64,000 bases of DNA, taken from positions 220,029 through 284,028 of the forward strand of contig NZ_MUFC01000001.1 in NCBI RefSeq assembly GCF_001995985.1, read 5' to 3'. The DNA comes from Salinivibrio sharmensis (GTDB lineage: Bacteria; Pseudomonadota; Gammaproteobacteria; Enterobacterales; Vibrionaceae). This document shows, piece after piece, positions 57,494-64,000 of the stretch. A program made the position numbers and the translations under genes. The notes beneath the pieces were generated by a model. It was not told where the DNA came from. It made no database searches and was given only the letters and a program-made list of their open reading frames with translations. Every line of letters begins with the position of its first letter. Positions within the stretch are counted from its first letter, which is position 1.

Positions 57494-59656
57494 GTGTCCC
57501 GTACTATTATGCTAATTCCAATCGGCTCCGGCGTCGGTCTGACCAGTATCAGCCTCGGCGTAATGCGAGCGATGGAGCGTAAAGGCGTTCGCGTCTCATT
57601 TTTTAAACCCATTGCCCAGCCACATCACGGTAGCGACACCGATGTGACAGACCTGACGACAGAAATCATTCACGCCAACAGTGACATGAAAGTCGCCGAG
57701 TCGATGTCCATGAACCAGGCCGAAGATCTGCTGCGCTCCGATCAAGAAGACGTGCTGCTTGAAGAAGTGCTTGCACGCTTCACACGCGCCACCCAAAACA
57801 CCGAAGTGGCGCTGGTTGAAGGCTTGGTCACCACGCGTAACCATCCGTTTGCCAACCAAATCAACTACGAGATCGCCAAGACGCTGGATGCAGAGATTGT
57901 CTTTGTCACCACACCAGGTACCGACAACCCAGCCCAGCTAAAAGAGCGTATCGAGTTTGCGTGCACCAACTTTGGTGGCAGCAAAAACGGCAATATCTCT
58001 GGCGTGATAATCAACAAGCTCAATGCGCCTGTGGATGATGCTGGCCGCACCCGCCCTGATCTGTCAGAAATCTTTGACGATGCAGACGGCGCGCGTCCAA
58101 CTAACGTTGAAGTGATGCAGATTTTCAACTCGAGCCCAATCCGTGTACTGGGTTGTGTGCCGTGGAAAATCGACTTAATTGCCACCCGTGCCAGCGATAT
58201 GGCCAAGCACTTGAATGCCACCATCATCAACGAAGGTGAAATTCACTCACGCCGTATCAAGAGCATTACTTTCTGCGCACGCTCTATTCCTAACATGGTT
58301 GAGCACTTCCGTCCTGGCTCACTGCTGGTGACCTCGGCAGACCGTCCAGACGTGATTGTCGCGGCCTGCTTGGCAGCAATGAACGGCGTAGAGATTGGTG
58401 CACTGCTTCTGACCGGTGGTTATTCGATCCCTGATCAGCTCAAAGCACTGTGTGATCGTGCCTTTGAAACGGGCCTACCGGTATTCACCACCGCAGGCAA
58501 CACCTGGCAAACCTCACTCAACCTGCAAAGCTTCAGCCTCGAAGTTCCGGCTGACGACAAAGAGCGTGTTGAGTTTGTGAACGACCATGTAGCCAGCCAC
58601 ATTGATGGTAACTGGATTGAGTCACTAAGCTCTGGCTCTAACCGCGAACGTCGCCTCAGCCCACCGGCCTTCCGTTATCAGCTCACCGAGTTTGCGCGTA
58701 AAGCCGCCAAGCGCATTGTGCTGCCAGAAGGTGACGAGCCACGCACCATCAAGGCCGCCGCTATCTGTGCGGAGCGTAAAATTGCTGAGTGTGTGCTTTT
58801 GGGTAACCCAGAAGAAATCAAACGTGTTGCTGATCAACAGGGCGTAACCCTGGGCGCAGGCGTTGAAATCATCGATCCAGTGAAAGCGCGTGACAAATAT
58901 GTCGCCCGCTTGGTTGAGCTGCGTAAGAGCAAAGGCATCACCGAAGTGATTGCGCAAGAGCATCTGGAAGACACAGTGGTACTGGGTACCATGATGCTAG
59001 AAGCCAACGAAGTGGACGGTCTGGTTTCTGGTGCCGTGCACACCACGGCTAACACCATTCGCCCACCGCTGCAGATCATCAAGACAGCACCGAACGCCTC
59101 TTTGGTGTCGTCGGTCTTCTTCATGCTGCTGCCTGAGCAAGTGCTAGTTTACGGTGACTGTGCGATCAACCCGGATCCAAACGCGGAACAACTGGCTGAA
59201 ATTGCAATTCAATCAGCCGATTCTGCCGCAGCATTCGGTATTGAGCCACGCGTGGCGATGATCTCTTACTCGACCGGTAGCTCAGGCAAAGGGGCTGACG
59301 TGGATAAAGTTCGCGAAGCGACTCGTCTTGCCAAAGAGAAGCGCCCTGATCTCGTGATTGATGGCCCACTGCAGTACGACGCGGCCATCATGGAAAACGT
59401 GGCTAAGTCGAAAGCACCGGATTCACCGGTTGCCGGTAAAGCGACCGTGTTCGTCTTCCCAGACTTGAACACAGGTAACACCACCTATAAAGCGGTACAA
59501 CGTTCTGCTGAGCTGGTGTCTATCGGTCCAATGCTGCAAGGCATGCGCAAGCCAGTGAACGACTTGTCGCGTGGCGCACTGGTAGACGACATTGTTTACA
59601 CAGTGGCACTGACAGCTATCCAGGCGAAACAAGCTGAAGATAACGGCCAAGTGTAA
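57494..59656 (+). CDS. pta: Phosphate acetyltransferase (long form)
   Basis: The 720-residue enzyme interconverts acetyl-CoA and acetyl phosphate. It has the long-form layout: an N-terminal DtbA/P-loop-like domain ([20 protein letters not shown]), a middle DRTGG domain (about 220-330) and the catalytic PTA_PTB domain (about 390-715; [50 protein letters not shown]). The N-terminal domains sense NADH and pyruvate in E. coli. It starts with GTG behind AGAGGAAG. It follows ackA on the same strand. Confidence 0.98.
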   Translation: MSRTIMLIPIGSGVGLTSISLGVMRAMERKGVRVSFFKPIAQPHHGSDTDVTDLTTEIIHANSDMKVAESMSMNQAEDLLRSDQEDVLLEEVLARFTRATQNTEVALVEGLVTTRNHPFANQINYEIAKTLDAEIVFVTTPGTDNPAQLKERIEFACTNFGGSKNGNISGVIINKLNAPVDDAGRTRPDLSEIFDDADGARPTNVEVMQIFNSSPIRVLGCVPWKIDLIATRASDMAKHLNATIINEGEIHSRRIKSITFCARSIPNMVEHFRPGSLLVTSADRPDVIVAACLAAMNGVEIGALLLTGGYSIPDQLKALCDRAFETGLPVFTTAGNTWQTSLNLQSFSLEVPADDKERVEFVNDHVASHIDGNWIESLSSGSNRERRLSPPAFRYQLTEFARKAAKRIVLPEGDEPRTIKAAAICAERKIAECVLLGNPEEIKRVADQQGVTLGAGVEIIDPVKARDKYVARLVELRKSKGITEVIAQEHLEDTVVLGTMMLEANEVDGLVSGAVHTTANTIRPPLQIIKTAPNASLVSSVFFMLLPEQVLVYGDCAINPDPNAEQLAEIAIQSADSAAAFGIEPRVAMISYSTGSSGKGADVDKVREATRLAKEKRPDLVIDGPLQYDAAIMENVAKSKAPDSPVAGKATVFVFPDLNTGNTTYKAVQRSAELVSIGPMLQGMRKPVNDLSRGALVDDIVYTVALTAIQAKQAEDNGQV

Positions 59657-59683
59657 TTTGCACCACGCCCTGTTGGGATAAAA

Positions 59684-59713
59684 TAAAAGCCAGCACCTGT
59701 TGCTGGCTTTTTT
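59684..59713 (+). terminator. Terminator after pta
   Basis: AAAAGCCAGCA, CCTGT loop, TGCTGGCTTTTTT. Confidence 0.92.
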
Positions 59714-59785
59714 GCGTTTGCGTTCACAACGTGACATGCCAACGCGATCTAGCATGGCGTATCCATTCTGGTTTTGGAGTCGACG

Positions 59786-60925
59786 ATGGCTAACGAATTC
59801 GATCCCGTCACACTACGGCATACCCTGCACCAAACCCCTGAGCTTTCTAATCACGAAGCTCTCACCGCCCGCACCATCGCCGCCCAATTGCGGCAATTTG
59901 GCTTTCACCCTGCCACTGATATCGGCGGTCACGGGATCCTAGTTACCATTCAAGGCACGGCACCAGGGCCCACCACCTTGCTACGTGCCGATTTCGATGC
60001 GCTGCCGATTGAAGAGCGTGGATCACAGGCTTACTGCTCCCAGCACCCAGGCGTGATGCATGCCTGTGGCCACGATGGTCATACCGCGGCGTTGCTGGCC
60101 GTCGCCGCCGAGCTTAGCCACATTCCGCCCGCTCGTGGCACTGTGCTGCTCGCCTTTCAGCCTGCCGAAGAAACCGGTGAAGGTGCAGCGCGTATGTGCG
60201 AGTCCCCCGAGATTGCCAACGTGCAGATTGATAATGTCTACGCCTTTCACAATCTCCCCGGCTTTAATCAGCATCAAATCGTGGTGCGCCCCGGTACCTT
60301 TGCCTGCGCATCAACCGGGGTCGCTATTGAGCTGTACGGAAAAACTTCTCATGCCGCCTACCCAGAGCGTGGGATCAGCCCCGCCAGTGCAATGACAGGC
60401 GTGATGCATACCCTGACACAACTGCCCGACGCCTACCCAGACGCCAACAGACTCGTCACCTTGGTTCACGCTCAGTTAGGAGAACCAGCCTACGGCGTCG
60501 CGCCCGGCCAGGCGACCGTGATGGCTACCTTGCGCAGTGATGACAACGCCTGCTTTCACGCCATGAAGGCCGACTTAGTCGACAAAGCAAACACGCTGGC
60601 GGCTCGGGCAGGATTAACGGTCAATGTTAGCTGGCATGAACCCTTTATCGCGGCCGAGAACAGCACGCACCATACGCAGCATGTGGTCAGTGCCGCGCAG
60701 TCGTTAGGGTTAGCGGTTCACAGGCTCACCGAGCCGATGCGTTGGTCGGAGGATGTGGCCGAATTTCTTGCTCGTTGGCCAGGGGCGTTATTTGGCATTG
60801 GCAGCGGTGAACATCATCCACAGCTACATAACCCCGATTATGATTTTCCCGATGCGATTCTCCCCACCGCCAAAGCGATCTTTACCGCGTTAGTCGCTGA
60901 GCATCACGGGCGTGGCACGGATTAA
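59786..60925 (+). CDS. M20 family amidohydrolase (peptidase/amidase)
   Basis: The 379-residue enzyme has the binuclear metal motifs LRADFDALP, HACGHDGHTA and PAEETGEGA, and the dimerisation insert TSHAAYPERGISPA. The group includes N-acyl-amino acid amidohydrolases such as hippurate hydrolase and IAA-amino acid hydrolases; substrate choice cannot be told. The ATG at 59786 has GGAG six bases upstream. It is convergent with lysE seven bases away. Confidence 0.88.
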   Translation: MANEFDPVTLRHTLHQTPELSNHEALTARTIAAQLRQFGFHPATDIGGHGILVTIQGTAPGPTTLLRADFDALPIEERGSQAYCSQHPGVMHACGHDGHTAALLAVAAELSHIPPARGTVLLAFQPAEETGEGAARMCESPEIANVQIDNVYAFHNLPGFNQHQIVVRPGTFACASTGVAIELYGKTSHAAYPERGISPASAMTGVMHTLTQLPDAYPDANRLVTLVHAQLGEPAYGVAPGQATVMATLRSDDNACFHAMKADLVDKANTLAARAGLTVNVSWHEPFIAAENSTHHTQHVVSAAQSLGLAVHRLTEPMRWSEDVAEFLARWPGALFGIGSGEHHPQLHNPDYDFPDAILPTAKAIFTALVAEHHGRGTD

Positions 60926-60932
60926 TCACGTC

Positions 60933-61571
60933 CTACCCCAGCGCCAGCCAAACACCAACGCCCACCATCAAGGTGCCGGCGACACGGTTGAGCAGTTGCA
61001 CGTTGCCGCGTTGCTGCAAAAATCGACGCAACGTGCGACCACCGCTGGCGTAGAGCATCAAGCAGCTAAATTCAGTCAGCAGAATAATCAACACCAGCAC
61101 ACTTAACTGGCTAGGCAGCGCCAATTTAGGATTAATAAATGGCGGCAACAGAGAAATCATAAACGCCCAGCCTTTGGGGTTGGCAATCGCGGTGACAAAC
61201 CCTTGGGTCGCCAAGGACCACGCTGATGCTTCACTGGGGCTGGCGTCATCATCCTCCGGAATCGCCATTTTCCCGCGAGATCGCCACATTTGCACCCCAA
61301 GAAACGCCAGATAAGCACCACCGACGTATTTAAACACCTGAAAGATAGACGGGTAATTGAGCATCATTGCCGCCACCCCAATTACCGAGGCAATCGCTAC
61401 TAGCCCCACGCCAATTAACTCGCCCCACATCATATGCAGGCTACGCTTAACCCCGATGGTCATTCCCAGCGTCATCGAGAGGGTCATACACATCCCAGGG
61501 GTCACGGACACCAGAAAAAAGGTCGGGATGAACAAGGAAAGCATGGTGGTATCAATCAAAGCAGTTGGCAT
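60933..61571 (-). CDS. LysE/RhtB family amino acid exporter
   Basis: The 212-residue membrane protein has about six helices and the family signature VSVTPGMCMTLSMTLGMTIG near the N-terminus, plus AIANPKGWAFMISLLPPFIN. Members export amino acids such as lysine, homoserine or threonine. The substrate is not shown. The ribosome-binding site is weak. It diverges from metN across 247 bases, which hold the MetJ-like site. Confidence 0.88.
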   Translation of the reverse strand: MPTALIDTTMLSLFIPTFFLVSVTPGMCMTLSMTLGMTIGVKRSLHMMWGELIGVGLVAIASVIGVAAMMLNYPSIFQVFKYVGGAYLAFLGVQMWRSRGKMAIPEDDDASPSEASAWSLATQGFVTAIANPKGWAFMISLLPPFINPKLALPSQLSVLVLIILLTEFSCLMLYASGGRTLRRFLQQRGNVQLLNRVAGTLMVGVGVWLALG

Positions 61572-61682
61572 AAAGCGTAATCAGAACAAAGCACTACAGG
61601 GGCTCCTAGTTAACGTCCTTTATCGTTTGAGATCAAGCCTACTGTTGAGTTTATAACCAAGCGATTGGACTTATTGCCATTT

Positions 61683-61736
61683 AGACGTCCAGAAGTAAAA
61701 ATATCCATTGACTTAATTTTGACTAACTCATAGCAT
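61683..61736 (+). promoter_or_regulatory. MetJ operator and promoter of metNIQ
   Basis: AGACGTCC (61683-61690) matches the met box AGACGTCT at seven of eight positions and the adjacent AGAAGTAA at five of eight. A -35 TTGACT (61708-61713), 17-base spacer and -10 TAGCAT (61731-61736) follow. MetJ with S-adenosylmethionine represses metNIQ in E. coli. Confidence 0.6.
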
Positions 61737-61818
61737 CAATAACCAGAGCGACAGCAAGAATGTGGCACAAGCCGCTGAGTGAGTCTGCTGTGATCAAATT
61801 ATTCGCCAAGGACATGTG

Positions 61819-62853
61819 ATGATTGAGATAACCAACCTCAACAAGGTATTCGAACTCGGGGAACGCCGAATTCATGCCCTTAATGACATCAACTTATTTA
61901 TTCCCAAGGGGAAAGTATTTGGTGTGATCGGTGCCTCTGGTGCAGGGAAAAGTACCCTGATCCGGATGGTTAACCTGCTCGAGCGCCCAACCAGCGGCTC
62001 AGTCAAAGTGGGTGGCACTAACCTCACGGCGTTACCCAGCCGCCAGTTGACCCAAGCGCGCCGTAAAATCGGCATGATTTTCCAACACTTTAATCTGCTC
62101 TCGTCACGCACCGTGTTCGACAACATCGCCCTGCCGCTTGAGCTAAGTGGCTCGAGCCGCGATAAGATTGAAACACGCGTGAGCGAACTGCTCGATCTGG
62201 TCGGCTTGGCCGATAAGCGTGATGTGTATCCTGCCAGCCTCAGTGGCGGACAAAAACAACGTGTCGCCATTGCCCGTGCATTGGCGCCAAGCCCCAACGT
62301 TCTGCTTTGTGATGAAGCCACCAGCGCACTGGATCCCGCCACCACGCAATCGATTTTGTCGCTGCTGCAAACCATCAACCAAAAGCTCAACCTCACCATT
62401 TTGCTGATCACCCACGAAATGGATGTGGTCAAACGTATCTGTGACGACGTCGCTATTATTGGCGATGGCGAGCTGGTCGAGTCCGGCCCGGTGGGCGAGA
62501 TTTTTGCGCACCCCAAATCCGACTTGGCCAAACAATTTATTCGCTCAACCCTCGACTTGTCAGTGCCGCATGATTTTGCCCAGCGCTTACAAAAAGAATA
62601 CTTTAAAGGCAGCTACCCCTTGGTGCGCCTCGAGTTTACCGGCGCGACGGTCGATGACCCGTTAATCAGTCAGATATCGCGCTTGTTTGATATCGACATC
62701 AGCATTTTAAGCTCAGATATCGACTACGCCGGCGGCGTGAAATTCGGCCTACTGCTTGCAGAAATCATGGGGCCAAAAGAGGCGGTTGAAAACGCCATTA
62801 CTTACCTCAACAAGCACCATGTCAACACGGAGGTACTTGGCTATGTTGATTGA
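61819..62853 (+). CDS. metN: Methionine ABC transporter ATPase MetN
   Basis: The 344-residue ATPase has Walker [30 protein letters not shown], signature LSGGQKQR, Walker [14 protein letters not shown] and switch LITHEMDVV, followed by the C-terminal NIL/ACT domain (about 265-340) that binds methionine and gives trans-inhibition. AAGGA lies six bases before the ATG at 61819; a GTG one codon earlier is less well spaced. It overlaps metI by eleven bases. Confidence 0.97.
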   Translation: MIEITNLNKVFELGERRIHALNDINLFIPKGKVFGVIGASGAGKSTLIRMVNLLERPTSGSVKVGGTNLTALPSRQLTQARRKIGMIFQHFNLLSSRTVFDNIALPLELSGSSRDKIETRVSELLDLVGLADKRDVYPASLSGGQKQRVAIARALAPSPNVLLCDEATSALDPATTQSILSLLQTINQKLNLTILLITHEMDVVKRICDDVAIIGDGELVESGPVGEIFAHPKSDLAKQFIRSTLDLSVPHDFAQRLQKEYFKGSYPLVRLEFTGATVDDPLISQISRLFDIDISILSSDIDYAGGVKFGLLLAEIMGPKEAVENAITYLNKHHVNTEVLGYVD

Positions 62854-63529
62854 TCAACTCACTCAATGGGTCAATGAAAACAGCGCCCTTATCAACTTGC
62901 TCCTCGAGGCCACCGGCCAAACCCTGTATATGGTCTTTGCCTCCGGCATCATGGGCTTTGTGATTGGTATCCCACTAGGCGTGCTACTGCATGTGACCAA
63001 ACCCGGTGGTTTGCTGGGTCAGCCACAAGTTAACCAGGTGCTTGGCGCAATCGTGAACATTGGTCGCTCCATTCCCTTTATTATCTTGCTGGTGGCGATT
63101 ATTCCCTTTACCCGTATGGTGGTTGGCACCTCGATTGGTACCGCGGCGGCGATTGTGCCACTTACCGTCGGCGCGATTCCATTTATTGCTCGCTTGGTTG
63201 AAGGGGCGTTACTGGAACTACCGGCAGGGCTAGAAGAAGCGGCCAAAGCGATGGGCGCGAACCCGCTCCAAATTATTTGTAAAGTGCTGATACCTGAAGC
63301 ACTGCCGGGCATCATCAATGGCGCCACCATTACCTTGGTCACCTTGGTGAGCTACTCAGCCATGGCCGGTGCCGTCGGCGGTGGTGGCCTTGGGGATGTG
63401 GGCATCCGCTATGGCTATCAACGCTTTGATACCACCGTCATGCTGATCACCGTTGTGATGCTGGTGGTCTTAGTACAAGCGATTCAATCTTTTGGTGATT
63501 ACTTGGTGCGACGCGCTGATCACCGCTAA
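62843..63529 (+). CDS. metI: Methionine ABC transporter permease MetI
   Basis: The 228-residue permease has five helices and the EAA loop [23 protein letters not shown]. The sequence [22 protein letters not shown] and the ending [11 protein letters not shown] are typical of MetI. The ATG overlaps the end of metN, with GGAGGT nine bases upstream. It is the second gene of metNIQ. Confidence 0.97.
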   Translation: MLIDQLTQWVNENSALINLLLEATGQTLYMVFASGIMGFVIGIPLGVLLHVTKPGGLLGQPQVNQVLGAIVNIGRSIPFIILLVAIIPFTRMVVGTSIGTAAAIVPLTVGAIPFIARLVEGALLELPAGLEEAAKAMGANPLQIICKVLIPEALPGIINGATITLVTLVSYSAMAGAVGGGGLGDVGIRYGYQRFDTTVMLITVVMLVVLVQAIQSFGDYLVRRADHR

Positions 63530-63575
63530 ATCAAACACAATAATGACGAATATGTTCCAAACAGGGAGACAGACA

Positions 63576-64000
63576 ATGAAAACCACCATTAAAACGTTAC
63601 TCGCCACCCTAGGCCTTGCCTCAACTTTGGTGCTGACTGGCTGCGGCGAAAAAGAACAAGCCGCAACCGATAATAACAGCATCACCGTGGGCGTGATGGC
63701 CGGCGAAGAAGCACAAGTGGCTGAACATGCAGTGAAAGAAGCGAAAAAGCTCGGCCTTGAGGTAGAGCTAGTGACCTTTACCGATTATGTCTCGCCAAAC
63801 GCAGCACTGGATGATGGTTCGGTTGATGTGAATGCTTTCCAGCATAAACCGTACTTGGACGCACAAATCAAAGACCGTGGTTATGAGTTTGCGATTGCCG
63901 GCAACACCTTTGTGTATCCGATTGCAGCGTATTCTTACAAGCTAGATAGCGTCGAGGATCTACCAGAAGGCGGTAAAATTGCGGTGCCTAACAACCCATC
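63576..64000 (+). CDS. metQ: Methionine-binding lipoprotein MetQ, 5' part (cut by the window end)
   Basis: The visible 141 codons start with a lipoprotein signal ending LTGC and continue into the NlpA/MetQ fold: ITVGVMAGEEAQVAEHAVKE, FTDYVSPNAALDDGSVDVNA and FQHKPYLDAQIKDRGY. It captures D- and L-methionine in the periplasm for MetNI. AGGGAG precedes the ATG. The C-terminal half lies beyond the window. Confidence 0.95.
   Translation, partial: MKTTIKTLLATLGLASTLVLTGCGEKEQAATDNNSITVGVMAGEEAQVAEHAVKEAKKLGLEVELVTFTDYVSPNAALDDGSVDVNAFQHKPYLDAQIKDRGYEFAIAGNTFVYPIAAYSYKLDSVEDLPEGGKIAVPNNP

Overview
The window is chromosomal DNA of a gammaproteobacterium, almost certainly a member of the Vibrionaceae. 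Pointers are a VxrA-VxrB-VxrC (WigKR-like) cell-wall stress cluster with its Vibrio-typical DUF3404 and DUF2861 proteins, a DUF3360-type transporter ahead of pflB, a chemoreceptor between pflB and pflA, a formate channel fused to CBS domains, a tandem tRNA-Tyr array and E. coli-like housekeeping synteny. The base composition looks near 50 % G+C, which would fit Salinivibrio or a relative, but the genus is a guess. I see no rRNA operon, prophage, insertion sequence or CRISPR array.

Region by region. (1) 1-4067: a GbsR/MarR-type regulator cut by the left edge, a soluble PAS-PAS chemoreceptor, a tandem HD-GYP phosphodiesterase, and dps behind a near-canonical OxyR site. (2) 4073-6971: vxrC, vxrB and vxrA, translationally coupled on the minus strand. 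(3) 7158-14847: ffs (4.5S RNA), an unknown membrane protein, ybaY, tesB, mdlB-mdlA, decR and a PLP-dependent cysteine-metabolism enzyme. Apart from the unknown membrane protein and the PLP enzyme, this echoes the E. coli ffs-ybaY-tesB-mdlAB-decR neighbourhood. (4) 14911-22771: a small lipoprotein, an SgrR-like regulator, an outer-membrane barrel, a decayed DUF1003 gene, dbpA, a hotdog thioesterase, a ParE/Phd toxin-antitoxin pair beside a RES-domain protein, and queC. (5) 22793-29400: an RND efflux pair, four tandem tRNA-Tyr genes, yqjG and a DUF4168-like periplasmic protein. (6) 29402-34349: a two-module arsenic island, arsR-arsH-acr3 and arsR-GAPDH-arsJ, each arsR behind an A/T-rich palindromic operator. 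(7) 34519-36425: a PIN/HTH toxin-antitoxin pair with a palindromic operator, two doubtful small ORFs, and a folded leader that would hide the xthA ribosome-binding site. (8) 36426-42062: xthA, a four-gene basic amino acid ABC importer and a periplasmic TPR protein. (9) 42343-59713: the fermentative pyruvate/formate/acetate block. (10) 59786-64000: an M20 amidohydrolase, a LysE exporter, and metN-metI-metQ behind a MetJ-like operator, with metQ cut by the right edge.

The most coherent biology is block 9. A promoter with FNR class II geometry reads into a non-FocA transporter and then pflB. A Cache-type chemoreceptor and pflA follow. A LysR regulator then faces a FocA-CBS fusion, and ackA-pta completes the route from pyruvate through formate and acetyl-CoA to acetate. 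The unusual parts are the DUF3360-like transporter in the place where focA normally sits, the nucleotide-sensing domain fused to the formate channel, and an ackA leader combining a hairpin, a 10-codon ORF and a terminator-like stem. These are the best candidates for undescribed regulation or transport. All identifications are from reading the sequence; no database search was run.
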